Shown: in pieces, positions 1 through 8,038 of the stretch | Position numbering within the stretch: the first letter of the stretch is position 1 | How the letters are laid out: every line of letters starts with the position of its first letter | DNA from: Bacteroidia bacterium | GTDB lineage: Bacteria; Bacteroidota; Bacteroidia; Bacteroidales; GCA-2748055 | Reading direction: 5' to 3' | Length of the DNA stretch: 15,111 bases | Assembly: GCA_004525825.1 (NCBI GenBank) | Contig: SPBY01000020.1 | Location: 1-15,111 of the forward strand | Program-made: the position numbers and the translations under genes | The notes under the pieces: model-generated | Told to the model about the DNA's origin: nothing | What the model saw: only the letters and a program-made list of their open reading frames with translations | Database searches by the model: none

Positions 1-55
1 ATCCTGCTCGTCTATCTTTACGCAATTTTAAACGGCCCTGAAAAGGAAGGATTTA

Positions 56-3000
56 ATGAGCAAGCTATTCCCTGAATATAAGAACTTTGACCTGTCAGAA
101 ATCAACAAGGAGATCAACGCTTTCTGGAAAGAAAACGGAATTTTCGAAAAATCTGTTGAAATCCGAAAGGGTCAGCCCACCTTTGTCTTCAATGAAGGTC
201 CGCCTTCGGCCAATGGAAACCCTGGAATCCACCATGTGATGGCCCGGACCATCAAGGATATTTTCTGCCGCTATAAAACACAACAAGGCTTCCAGGTCAA
301 GAGAAAAGCCGGATGGGATACCCATGGCCTTCCTGTGGAGCTGGCTGTAGAAAGTGCCATGAACATTACCAAGGAGGACATTGGTACTAAAATCTCCATC
401 GAGGAATTCAATGCAGCCTGCCGCAAAGATGTAATGAAATACACCCACATGTGGGAGGAGCTTACCGATTCCATGGGCTACTGGATCAACATGGATGATC
501 CCTACATCACCTACGACAACAAATACATCGAATCGGTCTGGTACCTGTTGAAGGAGCTGCACCAGAAGGACCTGCTTTACAAAGGATACTCCATCCAGCC
601 TTTCTCCCCCGCAGCAGGAACGGGACTCAGTACTCACGAACTGAACCAGCCGGGCTGTTACCGCGATGTAAAAGATACCACCGTGGTGGCACAATTCAAA
701 GTGGTAAAGGACGATCGCTCGGGCCCCTTGTTTGATGCCACCGATACTGACCTCTATATCCTGGCGTGGACCACCACCCCGTGGACCCTTCCTTCCAATA
801 CCGCCCTGGCCGTTGGAGCCAAAATTGAATATGTGCTGGTGCGCACCTTCAATCCCTACACAGGCATCCCGGTGACTGTAGTGGTGGCCAGGGAGCTGAT
901 GGGAAAATACTTCCCGGAACAGGATGCGAAACTGCCTCTGGATGAGTATGAAAAAGGCAACAAACATGTACCCTACAAGGTCTTGAAGAGTCTCACCGGA
1001 AAAGATCTTGAAGGCCTGAACTATGAACAATTGCTCGATTGGGTAAACCCGGGCGACAAAGCGTTTCGGGTGGTGACTGGTGATTTTGTGACCACCGAAG
1101 AAGGAACGGGCATCGTACATACCGCCCCGACATTTGGGGCAGATGACTACCGGGTCGCAATGGCCAATGATATTTCAGCCCTTCAGGTCCTGGATAAGGA
1201 CGGGGTACTTCAACCCCTGGTCGACCGGAAAGGTCGTTTCTTCCGATTGAAGGACCTGGATGAAAATTTTGTGCGGGAGAAGGTGAACCTGGTAAGCTAT
1301 GGTCCTTTCGAAGGAAAGTTTGTTAAAAACGAATACGACGACAGCAAAGGCGAAGATGATACCACCGTCGATGTGGATATTGCCGTGCAATTGAAAATTG
1401 AAAACAAAGCCTTCCGCATTGAGAAGCATGTGCATAACTACCCGCACTGCTGGCGCACCGACAAGCCGGTCCTCTACTATCCGCTCGACAGCTGGTTTGT
1501 ACGTACTACGGCCATGAAAGAGAGGATGATGGAGCTGAACAATACCATCAACTGGAAGCCCGAATCTACGGGAACCGGAAGGTTCGGGAAGTGGCTTGAG
1601 AACCTGGTGGACTGGAACCTAAGCAGGGCGCGCTTTTGGGGTACTCCTCTGCCCATCTGGGTCACAGAGGACAAAAAGGAACAAATCTGCATCGGTTCGG
1701 TACTTGAGTTGAAACAGGAGGTGGCGAAATCGCTTTCTGCCGGATTCATGGACACCAATCCACTGGAGGATTTCAGCGAAGGAGATTTCTCGAAGGAGAA
1801 TTACAACATTTTGGATCTGCACCGGCCCTTTGTGGACAATATCGTGCTGGTGAGTGCATCAGGACAAAAAATGTTCCGCGAAGCAGTACTCATCGATGCC
1901 TGGTTCGATTCCGGCTCCATGCCCTATGCCCAGTACCACTATCCTTTTGAACATAAGGAAGATTTTGACCAGCTCTTCCCGGCCGATTTCATTGCTGAGG
2001 GAGTGGATCAGACCAGGGGATGGTTCTTTACCATGCATGCCATTGCCACCATGCTCTTCGACAGCGTCTCATTCAAGAACATCATCTCCAACGGACTGGT
2101 ACTGGATAAGAGCGGAAACAAAATGTCAAAACGGCTTGGCAATGTCGTGGATCCCTTTGAAACCATTGACAAACATGGCTCCGATCCTCTCAGGTGGTAC
2201 ATGATCACCAATGCCCAGCCGTGGGACAATCTGAAGTTTGATGTAACAGGAGTGGATGAGGTGAAACGGAAATTTTTTGGGACCCTGTACAACGCCTACT
2301 CATTTTTTGCCCTCTATGCCAACGTGGATGAATTTACCTATGAGACCGGAGAGGTTCCGGTGGAAGAGCGCCCCGAGATTGACCGTTGGATTATTTCTTT
2401 GCTTCACTCACTGATCAAGGAGGTAAAGGAGCAATATGAAAATTATGAACCTACCAGGGCTGCCAGGCTGATCCAGGATTTTGTTAATGAAAATCTGAGC
2501 AACTGGTATATACGTCTGAACCGGAAAAGGTACTGGGGAGGAGAGTTCGATACGGATAAACGTTCTGCCTACCAGACCCTCTATATCTGCCTGGAAACTA
2601 TCTCCCAGCTGGCCGCTCCGGTGGCTCCTTTTTACATGGACAAACTCTTCAATGACCTGAACTTGGTCACTGGACGTCATAAGGTGGAATCGGTTCACCT
2701 GACCAATTTTCCAGAATACAATGAGGCGCTAATCGACACCGATCTGGAAGCAAGAATGGATGTGGCCCAGAAGCTCTCTTCCATGATACTGGGTTTGCGC
2801 AGAAAGGTTAACATCAAGGTACGCCAGCCTCTTAATAAAATGATGCTGCCAGTGTCCGATCCTGCTTTCCGGGAACAGGTGGAAGCTGTAAAAGCCCTGA
2901 TTCTCAACGAAGTAAATGTCAAAGACATTGAATATATTACCAATACTGCAGGGATCCTGGTGAAAAGGATCAAACCCAACTTTAAAACACTTGGACCACG

Positions 3001-3493
3001 TTTCGGAAAACAGATGAAAGAGGTAAGCGGGGTCATCAATGGCCTGGAGCAGGAACAGATTGCTGCCTTTGAAAAAGCAGGGTCCTATGAAATCCAGGTC
3101 AGCGGAGCTCATGTCCTTCTTGGACTGGAGGATGTAGAAATTATTTCGGAGGACATTCCAGGCTGGCTTGTGGCCAACGAAGGTGCCATCACCGTGGCAT
3201 TGGATATCCACATCACAGAAAAGCTTCGCCAGGAGGGCATGGCCCGTGAACTGGTCAACCGGATCCAGAACATCCGCAAGGAAAGCGGATTCGATGTGAC
3301 CGATAAGATTGAAGTGCTTATTGAAAGGCATGAATTGATCAGTGATGCCGTAGAATCGCATGGTAAGTATATTGGATCACAGACACTTGCCAGGTCTGTA
3401 ATGTTGACTGATAAAATTGAAAACGACACAGGCAAACGCATTGATATTGACGAAGATGTCTTTATTAATATCCGGGTGACACGGGTTAAATAA
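56..3493 (+). CDS. ileS: isoleucyl-tRNA synthetase, eukaryote-like type 2 (IleRS2)
   Basis: Cytoplasmic class Ia synthetase that charges tRNA-Ile with isoleucine, 1145 aa and apparently full length. The class I signature, normally HXGH, reads GIHH at residues 57-60, followed by TIKD. The KMSKS loop reads KMSKR at 689-693, followed by LGN. The CP1 editing domain is recognised by WTTTPWTLPSNTA near 238-250 and by GTGIVHTAPTFGADDY, whose Asp pair is at 363-364. DQTRGWFFT lies shortly before KMSKR. The C-terminal third is the anticodon-binding region and extension of type 2 enzymes, and I see no C-terminal four-Cys zinc finger of the E. coli type. The ATG at 56 follows a purine-rich GGAAGG about 6 nt upstream and begins MSKLFPEYKN, a usual N-terminus for Bacteroidota IleRS. 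It is first in an apparent operon with the DksA-like gene and lspA. Family and function are certain; the drug-resistance implication is inferred from the motif. Confidence 0.97.
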   Translation: MSKLFPEYKNFDLSEINKEINAFWKENGIFEKSVEIRKGQPTFVFNEGPPSANGNPGIHHVMARTIKDIFCRYKTQQGFQVKRKAGWDTHGLPVELAVESAMNITKEDIGTKISIEEFNAACRKDVMKYTHMWEELTDSMGYWINMDDPYITYDNKYIESVWYLLKELHQKDLLYKGYSIQPFSPAAGTGLSTHELNQPGCYRDVKDTTVVAQFKVVKDDRSGPLFDATDTDLYILAWTTTPWTLPSNTALAVGAKIEYVLVRTFNPYTGIPVTVVVARELMGKYFPEQDAKLPLDEYEKGNKHVPYKVLKSLTGKDLEGLNYEQLLDWVNPGDKAFRVVTGDFVTTEEGTGIVHTAPTFGADDYRVAMANDISALQVLDKDGVLQPLVDRKGRFFRLKDLDENFVREKVNLVSYGPFEGKFVKNEYDDSKGEDDTTVDVDIAVQLKIENKAFRIEKHVHNYPHCWRTDKPVLYYPLDSWFVRTTAMKERMMELNNTINWKPESTGTGRFGKWLENLVDWNLSRARFWGTPLPIWVTEDKKEQICIGSVLELKQEVAKSLSAGFMDTNPLEDFSEGDFSKENYNILDLHRPFVDNIVLVSASGQKMFREAVLIDAWFDSGSMPYAQYHYPFEHKEDFDQLFPADFIAEGVDQTRGWFFTMHAIATMLFDSVSFKNIISNGLVLDKSGNKMSKRLGNVVDPFETIDKHGSDPLRWYMITNAQPWDNLKFDVTGVDEVKRKFFGTLYNAYSFFALYANVDEFTYETGEVPVEERPEIDRWIISLLHSLIKEVKEQYENYEPTRAARLIQDFVNENLSNWYIRLNRKRYWGGEFDTDKRSAYQTLYICLETISQLAAPVAPFYMDKLFNDLNLVTGRHKVESVHLTNFPEYNEALIDTDLEARMDVAQKLSSMILGLRRKVNIKVRQPLNKMMLPVSDPAFREQVEAVKALILNEVNVKDIEYITNTAGILVKRIKPNFKTLGPRFGKQMKEVSGVINGLEQEQIAAFEKAGSYEIQVSGAHVLLGLEDVEIISEDIPGWLVANEGAITVALDIHITEKLRQEGMARELVNRIQNIRKESGFDVTDKIEVLIERHELISDAVESHGKYIGSQTLARSVMLTDKIENDTGKRIDIDEDVFINIRVTRVK

Positions 3494-3546
3494 CAGATCC
3501 AGAATCATTAATTTATTGTATATTTAAGAAATAAAGTTGAACAATT

Positions 3547-3921
3547 ATGGCTGAGAAAACTAGATATGCGGACTCGGAACTGCAGGAGTTCAGAGAGCTC
3601 ATCCAGCAAAAACTTGAAAAGGCCAAGGAAGACTATGAGGTATTGAAATCGGCTATTACCTTGAGCGGAAGCAACGACACTCAGGATACTTCACCCACCT
3701 TTAAGGTACTTGAAGAGGGGGCTGCCACCCTTTCAAAGGAAGAGGCCGGAAGGCTGGCCCAGAGGCAGCAGAAATTTATCCAGCATCTGCAGGCCGCACT
3801 GGTCCGTATCGAGAACAAAACTTACGGGATCTGCAGAGAGACCGGCAAATTGATATCCAAGGAACGGCTTCGCGCAGTACCGCATGCCACGCTTAGTATG
3901 GAAGCAAAATCCAGACAATAA
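3547..3921 (+). CDS. TraR/DksA-family RNA polymerase-binding regulator
   Basis: Small protein of 124 aa with two predicted helices that could form a coiled coil (about 10-37 and 64-90), followed by the TraR/DksA C-terminal signature YGICRETGKLI...RLRAVPHAT at about 93-114. The classical family has a four-Cys zinc finger here, but this protein keeps only Cys96 and the later positions are non-Cys. Bacteroidota members commonly show this degenerate form, so it probably folds without zinc. A DTQD sequence at 44-47, between the helices, resembles the acidic DxxD tip that DksA inserts into the RNA polymerase secondary channel; that comparison is an inference. The gene starts 53 bp after ileS and ends 29 bp before lspA, which suggests co-transcription. 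A role in transcription control through RNA polymerase is expected from the family, but its targets cannot be read from the sequence. Confidence 0.9.
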   Translation: MAEKTRYADSELQEFRELIQQKLEKAKEDYEVLKSAITLSGSNDTQDTSPTFKVLEEGAATLSKEEAGRLAQRQQKFIQHLQAALVRIENKTYGICRETGKLISKERLRAVPHATLSMEAKSRQ

Positions 3922-3950
3922 TTCTTAACAATACCGGTGAAGTTTTAAGT

Positions 3951-4574
3951 ATGTCCAATACCCGGAAATCCATACTGATTGTCCTGTTAATTCTTGTGGT
4001 CGACCAGACCCTTAAAATTCTGGTAAAGACCCACATGACCCTTTATCAGCAGATCCCGTTTTTTGGAAACTGGGGCGTTCTGCATTTTGTAGAAAATAAC
4101 GGGATGGCTTTCGGGCTAAGTCTCCCGGGAAGTCTTGGAAAGATCCTGCTGACTTCTTTCCGGATCGTAGCGGTGGTGGCCATCGGTTTCTATCTGCGCC
4201 GCCTGATATCCCTCAAGGCGCATTCGGGACTGATCATTACACTTTCCATGGTCATGGCGGGAGCACTCGGAAACATCATCGATTCGGTTTTTTATGGATT
4301 GATTTTCAGCAGTAGCAGCCCGGTGGAGGCAGCTAGGCTATTCCCCGAGGGTGGTGGTTATGCACCCCTGCTCCATGGAAAAGTGGTCGATATGTTCTAC
4401 TTTCCAATCATTAAAGGGAATTACCCGGAGTGGTTCCGCGGGGGCAAAAGTTTTATCTTCTTCAGGCCCGTCTTCAACATCGCCGATTCGAGCATCTCAG
4501 TGGCGGTAGCTATCATCCTTTTTAATCAGAAGCGCTTCTTCAGGCACATCGATCACAGGGAAGCCGAAGAGTAA
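3951..4574 (+). CDS. lspA: lipoprotein signal peptidase (signal peptidase II)
   Basis: Inner-membrane aspartyl protease that removes signal peptides from diacylglyceryl-modified prolipoproteins, 207 aa. Four hydrophobic segments are visible at about 7-24, 63-82, 92-112 and 176-193. Family motifs are VDQ (17-19), FVENNGMAFG (46-55), GNIIDS (108-112), HGKVVDM (142-148) and FNIADSSI (175-182). Asp147 and Asp179 are the expected catalytic pair. It is longer than the roughly 160 aa E. coli enzyme because of an extra stretch at about 117-140 and another before the last membrane segment, a usual feature of Bacteroidota LspA. It lies last in the ileS operon, an arrangement seen elsewhere in the phylum. 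The lipoprotein-type alkaline phosphatase at 6161 would be among its substrates. It converges with the DUF502 gene, with about 54 bp between stop codons and no clear hairpin terminator in the gap. Confidence 0.96.
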   Translation: MSNTRKSILIVLLILVVDQTLKILVKTHMTLYQQIPFFGNWGVLHFVENNGMAFGLSLPGSLGKILLTSFRIVAVVAIGFYLRRLISLKAHSGLIITLSMVMAGALGNIIDSVFYGLIFSSSSPVEAARLFPEGGGYAPLLHGKVVDMFYFPIIKGNYPEWFRGGKSFIFFRPVFNIADSSISVAVAIILFNQKRFFRHIDHREAEE

Positions 4575-4628
4575 TCTTGCTTTCATGCAAATCTAATCCC
4601 CTTCAGCAGAGTTGTTGGCATTACGTAT

Positions 4629-5270
4629 TTATCCCTTATCCGGGTCAAGTAAATAGTGCTCACGTGCTTGGAATATTTCTGTGGATCCGGCCCCGCAGCT
4701 GATGATCGATTTCATTCCATTGTCGACCGATGCGCCGGTTTTAAACACCCGATCCTTTTGCAGATGAAAGATGTTGCCTGAAGTGGGGTTGGGTCCCGTG
4801 GGAACAAATACCGTAATGATCTCCCCCTGGTCGTCGGTAATAAAGCCGGTCATCAATGCCCCCGAGTTGAAAACATCCACCAGCACCACCTCCTTGAAAA
4901 AGGAGCGGTTTTTACCAAAGAACTGTTTTACCGTTTCCCTGGCCAGCTTATACCCCGGGATCTTCAGCAGGTACCTATCCTCGAACCTGTTCAGGAATGC
5001 CCATAGCCGGGTACGCACAATCAACCCAATAATGAAGAAGAAGATCAAGATGGCTGCAAATGTGATCACATAGAGGGCAAATTTGAAATAGGGATTGGGA
5101 TCCGGGTCCTGCAGCAGCCTGTCCACCAGGGGAGTCAGGTTCCGTCCAATGAGGTTGATCACCCACCTGAACATAAAAATAATCAGGGTCAGGGGAGCCA
5201 GGGCCACTACACCCCCGAAGAGGGTGGTCCTGAGAAAATTCCTGAATCGCTTAAAGAAATTGATTTGCAT
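4629..5270 (-). CDS. DUF502 family membrane protein
   Basis: Protein of 213 aa from the chosen start, with two hydrophobic segments near the N-terminus (about 13-35 and 62-84) and a hydrophilic C-terminal domain. The family signature appears as VFVPTGPNPTSGNIF followed later by DNGMKSIISCGAG, matching DUF502 (PF04367), whose biochemical function is unknown. I chose ATG 5270 (MQINFFKRF). An in-frame ATG at 5291 would add seven residues, but a -7 promoter match at 5294-5301 would put the transcript start near 5285-5287, downstream of 5291. The gene is divergent from the GDPD gene with only 33 bp between starts and convergent with lspA. Family assignment is good; function is unknown. Confidence 0.88.
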   Translation of the reverse strand: MQINFFKRFRNFLRTTLFGGVVALAPLTLIIFMFRWVINLIGRNLTPLVDRLLQDPDPNPYFKFALYVITFAAILIFFFIIGLIVRTRLWAFLNRFEDRYLLKIPGYKLARETVKQFFGKNRSFFKEVVLVDVFNSGALMTGFITDDQGEIITVFVPTGPNPTSGNIFHLQKDRVFKTGASVDNGMKSIISCGAGSTEIFQAREHYLLDPDKG

Positions 5271-5293
5271 GGCATGAAGTGTTATATTCATTA

Positions 5294-5301
5294 CAAAAAT
5301 A
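5294..5301 (-). promoter_or_regulatory. candidate -7 promoter element for the DUF502 gene
   Basis: On the minus strand this reads TATTTTTG, an exact match to the Bacteroidota -7 consensus TAnnTTTG. It lies about 24 nt upstream of the ATG at 5270. A good -33 TTTG box at the usual spacing is missing; only a TTG at 5317-5319 with a short 15-nt spacer is present. That upstream part would lie inside the start of the GDPD gene. The call rests on the motif and its position only. Confidence 0.35.
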
Positions 5302-5303
5302 GC

Positions 5304-6107
5304 ATGAAGATCCTAGCAACCATACTAATAAGCTTGTTTCTGACATCAGGCTCTGAAATCCATAATTCAGAGGGGGATAAACCCTTTTTGTATGTAGGTC
5401 ACCGGGGTGCCTCTTACCTGGCCCCGGAAAACACCCTTGCCTCTATCCAGCTAGCCTGGGAGCTGGGTGCCGACGCTGCCGAATGTGATGTCATGCTGAG
5501 TTCTGACCAGCAGGTGGTGTTGTTTCATGACAAGAATACCAAGAAGCTTACCGGCGAAAGTCATGTCATCAATGAAACCCCCTGGGAAGTGCTGAGCCGC
5601 TTGGAGGTAAAGTTACGTGAAACCAACCTGCCGGTCTATGAAGGAGAGACCATTCCCTTGCTGTCGGAAGTCCTGCCAACCATACCGGCAGACCGTATGC
5701 TGGTAATTGAGATCAAGACAGGACCAGAGATCCTCCCCTTTCTGAAGGATGTGCTTGATACTTACTGGAAATCAGGGAAGATCAGCTTCATCGCCTTCGA
5801 TTTTGAAACCATCAAGGAAGCCAAGATCCTCTTCCCGGAAGTCCCCTGTTACTACCTCTCCTCCATTCAGGCTGACCTCAACAAACGTTTCGATGCCATT
5901 GTGGAAAGCAAGCTGGATGGAGTAGATCTTCGGCATCCGATCATTGATCTATCACTAATGGCGAAATGCAATGATGCCGGGCTGGATGTGTGGTGCTGGA
6001 CAGTAAACGATCCCCAAACCGCCCGAAAAATGAAAGATTTGGGTGTGACCGCCATCACCACTGACAGGCCAAAGTGGCTTAAAGAGCAAATACCCATACA
6101 AAATTGA
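5304..6107 (+). CDS. secreted glycerophosphodiester phosphodiesterase
   Basis: Hydrolyses glycerophosphodiesters to glycerol 3-phosphate and an alcohol, 267 aa. The fold is the GDPD TIM barrel, with all expected active-site residues: GHRGAS (His33, Arg34), PENT (Glu42), AECDV (Glu60, Asp62), LFHDKNT (His75, Asp76) and IEIKTG (Glu136, Lys138). The C-terminus carries WCWTVND and AITTDRP, both typical of the family. ATG 5304 gives MKILATILISLFLTSG, a short basic and hydrophobic signal peptide with no lipobox Cys, so export to the periplasm is likely. In-frame upstream starts (TTG 5265, ATG 5274) would place a polar stretch before the signal and overlap the divergent DUF502 gene. The alkaline phosphatase gene follows after 53 bp and could release phosphate from the glycerol 3-phosphate produced here. 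Exact substrate preference cannot be told from sequence. Confidence 0.93.
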   Translation: MKILATILISLFLTSGSEIHNSEGDKPFLYVGHRGASYLAPENTLASIQLAWELGADAAECDVMLSSDQQVVLFHDKNTKKLTGESHVINETPWEVLSRLEVKLRETNLPVYEGETIPLLSEVLPTIPADRMLVIEIKTGPEILPFLKDVLDTYWKSGKISFIAFDFETIKEAKILFPEVPCYYLSSIQADLNKRFDAIVESKLDGVDLRHPIIDLSLMAKCNDAGLDVWCWTVNDPQTARKMKDLGVTAITTDRPKWLKEQIPIQN

Positions 6108-6160
6108 ACTCTCATTCTATGAGTTTATTTACTTTACATCTACATTCAATTCACTCAAAC

Positions 6161-7261
6161 ATGAAAAATCTTTTTTTTCTTTTATTCGCCATTGTGCTGA
6201 TGGCCTGCAACTCTTCAGTAAACGGCCAAAAGAAACCCGATCAACCCACCAAAATTATCTTCCTGATTGGAGATGGGATGGGCCTCTCTGCGGTCACCAC
6301 CGGTTTCTATTACGGGGAACAACCTTCTGTATTTACACGTTTCAAGGAAATCGGACTTCAACAGACCTCCTCTGCCAAAGAAAAGGTCACCGATTCGGCA
6401 GCCAGCGGAACCGCCCTGGCCACGGGTACCAAAACCTATAACGGGGCCATCGGAGTCGACACTTCCCTGGTTCCTCACCAGAGCATTGTCGAGCTTACTG
6501 CCAGCCTGGGCTGGAGCACCGGAGTGGTGGCCACTTCCACCATCAGCCATGCTACCCCGGCCTCCTTTTATGCTCATGTGGAACAGAGAGTCATGGAAGA
6601 CGAGATCGCAGCCCAACTGCTTAGCTCCGAAATAGATTTCTTTGCAGGTGGCGGACTTGCCAGGTTCATCGCCAGGGCAGATTCCGCCAACCTTTTGCCG
6701 CTTGCTGCCGAGAAAGGATTCCTGGTGGATACTACCAAACTGGCTGCTGTCGGAAGCCTGGAAGCGGGTCAGAAATACGGATTTTTACTTGCCATGGACG
6801 GCATGCCCCTCATGATCCAGGGCAGAGGTGATTTCCTACCCGACGCCACCAGCCTGGCCATCAGTCATCTGTCACAAAATCCGAAGGGATTCTTCCTGAT
6901 GGTCGAAGGTTCGCAAATCGATTGGGCGGGTCATGCAAAAAATACAGAATATCTGGTGAGTGAAATGCTCGATTTCGAGAAGACCATTGCAGCAGCCCTG
7001 GATTATGCTGAAAAAGATGGCAATACCCTGGTGGTAGTCACGGCCGATCACGAAACCGGAGGTTTTGCTCTGGCGCCCCAGGTAAACGAGGAGAACCCTT
7101 ACGGAAACTACGCAGAGCTAGGTCCTGTGTTTGCCACGGGGCATCATTCGGCCACCCTGATTCCTGTATTTTCCTACGGACCGGGGGCCGAAAACTTCAA
7201 AGGGGTCTACCAGAACACCGACATCTTCCATAAAATGGCAGCCCTGGTCAAAGTAGAATAA
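6161..7261 (+). CDS. alkaline phosphatase, PhoA-type, predicted lipoprotein
   Basis: Phosphomonoesterase of 366 aa from ATG 6161. The N-terminus MKNLFFLLFAIVLMAC is a signal with a plausible lipobox (LMAC, Cys16; Met at -2 is slightly unusual), so the mature protein is probably membrane-anchored and processed by LspA. Catalytic features of the PhoA family are present: IGDGMG with metal ligand Asp38; TDSAASGTA with nucleophile Ser79; ISHATPA (130-135) and Arg143 in place of the E. coli 153/155 and Arg166 region; MVEGSQIDWAGHAKN with Glu, Asp and His ligands; TADHETGG; and a final ATGHHS His. The reading frame stays open to 6104, but those extra 19 residues (MNSHSMSL...) would block a clean signal peptide. 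It lies 53 bp after the GDPD gene on the same strand, consistent with a joint role in organic phosphate scavenging. The family is certain; phosphate regulation is not shown by any visible site. Confidence 0.94.
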   Translation: MKNLFFLLFAIVLMACNSSVNGQKKPDQPTKIIFLIGDGMGLSAVTTGFYYGEQPSVFTRFKEIGLQQTSSAKEKVTDSAASGTALATGTKTYNGAIGVDTSLVPHQSIVELTASLGWSTGVVATSTISHATPASFYAHVEQRVMEDEIAAQLLSSEIDFFAGGGLARFIARADSANLLPLAAEKGFLVDTTKLAAVGSLEAGQKYGFLLAMDGMPLMIQGRGDFLPDATSLAISHLSQNPKGFFLMVEGSQIDWAGHAKNTEYLVSEMLDFEKTIAAALDYAEKDGNTLVVVTADHETGGFALAPQVNEENPYGNYAELGPVFATGHHSATLIPVFSYGPGAENFKGVYQNTDIFHKMAALVKVE

Positions 7262-7334
7262 ACCCTCCTTCCCAACATTCACCGATCCGTGTACTCTCTT
7301 ATGGGGGTGCGATGAACTAGTCAATGGGAATAAT

Positions 7335-7406
7335 GCTCGGAATGTAATGCTATACCGGAGCCTATAATTTCTAGCTTGCGAGAAATTTCAGTGACGGTTA
7401 GCATTA
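7335..7406. repeat. nested imperfect inverted repeat in the 158-bp gap between convergent genes
   Basis: The gap 7262-7419 carries no gene. Within it, 7345-7357 (TAATGCTATACCG) pairs with 7395-7406 (CGGTTAGCATTA), giving 12 bp with one bulged T at 7353. This stem encloses a second perfect 7-bp hairpin, AATTTCT 7366-7372 with AGAAATT 7381-7387 and an 8-nt loop. A competing stem is possible between GCTCGG 7335-7340 and CCGGAGC 7355-7361, which would use the same bases as the outer stem. TAATGCT also occurs as a direct repeat at 7331-7337. Neither strand has a T run after the stem, so it is not a standard intrinsic terminator. It could still end transcription from both genes, or be a remnant of a small repeat element. 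Confidence 0.55.
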
Positions 7407-7419
7407 TAAGAAGAGAACT

Positions 7420-8007
7420 TTACCGTTGGATGATCCCGTAAAAGAGCACACGGATCAGGTCCTCCATCAGTTCTTCACGGTCCGATTTATGCTCATCGCT
7501 CAACAGCAGCGGAAGTTCCAGACCCTTCATCATGGTGGAGATGGCAATGGCGCCGATTTCTGAACTGGTCAATTTAAAGAACCCTCTTTTCATTCCATCG
7601 TCCAGGATCTCCCTGACTACCTGTCGCTCCTCCTCCTCGAAATTGCGTCTGATCTCCAGAATGAAGTCCAAGTGGGCGAGTGACTCTTCGTTGAGTGCCG
7701 AATAAAAATTTCCCAGGGTTTTCACATAATGTAATCTGAAGAGCATATAAGCTTTCAGCTTATCCACGGGAGAATCATTTTTCATGATGATCCGGTCGAG
7801 ACGCTCCTTCAGTTCGCGGGCTTCTTTCTCCACCACGGCCCTGAAGATCTCCTCCTTGCTTTTAAAATAGTAATAGATGGAACTCTTTCCTTTCTGAGAA
7901 ACTCCGGCAATCTCTTCCATGGTGGTCTTCCTGAAACCATACCTGGTGAAGATTTTACGGGCAACTGCCACAATGTGTGTTCTGACCTCTTCCTTTACAA
8001 CCACCAT
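7420..8007 (-). CDS. TetR/AcrR-family transcriptional regulator
   Basis: DNA-binding repressor-type protein of 195 aa. The N-terminal helix-turn-helix domain is clear: ARKIFTRYGFRKTTMEEIA (16-34) followed by KGKSSIYYYFKSKEEIF (39-55), the standard TetR recognition-helix region. The remainder (about 60-195) is an all-helical ligand or dimerisation domain whose ligand cannot be predicted. It begins 31 bp after the stop codon of rnr on the same strand, so it is probably transcribed from the rnr promoter. This is unusual in that most TetR genes are divergent from their targets; no efflux pump or enzyme operon lies beside it, so its targets are not evident here. No palindromic operator stands out just upstream of it. 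Confidence 0.92.
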   Translation of the reverse strand: MVVVKEEVRTHIVAVARKIFTRYGFRKTTMEEIAGVSQKGKSSIYYYFKSKEEIFRAVVEKEARELKERLDRIIMKNDSPVDKLKAYMLFRLHYVKTLGNFYSALNEESLAHLDFILEIRRNFEEEERQVVREILDDGMKRGFFKLTSSEIGAIAISTMMKGLELPLLLSDEHKSDREELMEDLIRVLFYGIIQR

Positions 8008-8038
8008 GTGATGAAAGTATTACTGCATCGCTGTAAAA

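Noticed and set aside
13..20. TATCTTTA upstream of ileS as a -7 promoter element
   Set aside because: One mismatch to TAnnTTTG, and the -33 region would lie outside the window, so it cannot be judged.
95..1120. 341-codon open frame on the minus strand inside ileS
   Set aside because: It lies wholly antisense to a gene with certain homology, and its translation shows no recognisable domain; it is a codon-bias shadow.
3519..3526. TATATTTA between ileS and the DksA-like gene as an internal promoter
   Set aside because: One mismatch in the -7 element and no TTG at the expected -33 distance; AT-rich spacer sequence explains it.
4575..4628. Terminator between lspA and DUF502
   Set aside because: Only a 4-bp TTGC/GCAA pairing is visible and there is no T tract.
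6171..6178. Run of eight T within the phosphatase signal peptide as a phase-variation tract
   Set aside because: Eight bases is short, and a T-rich run is expected where Phe and Leu codons of a signal peptide cluster.
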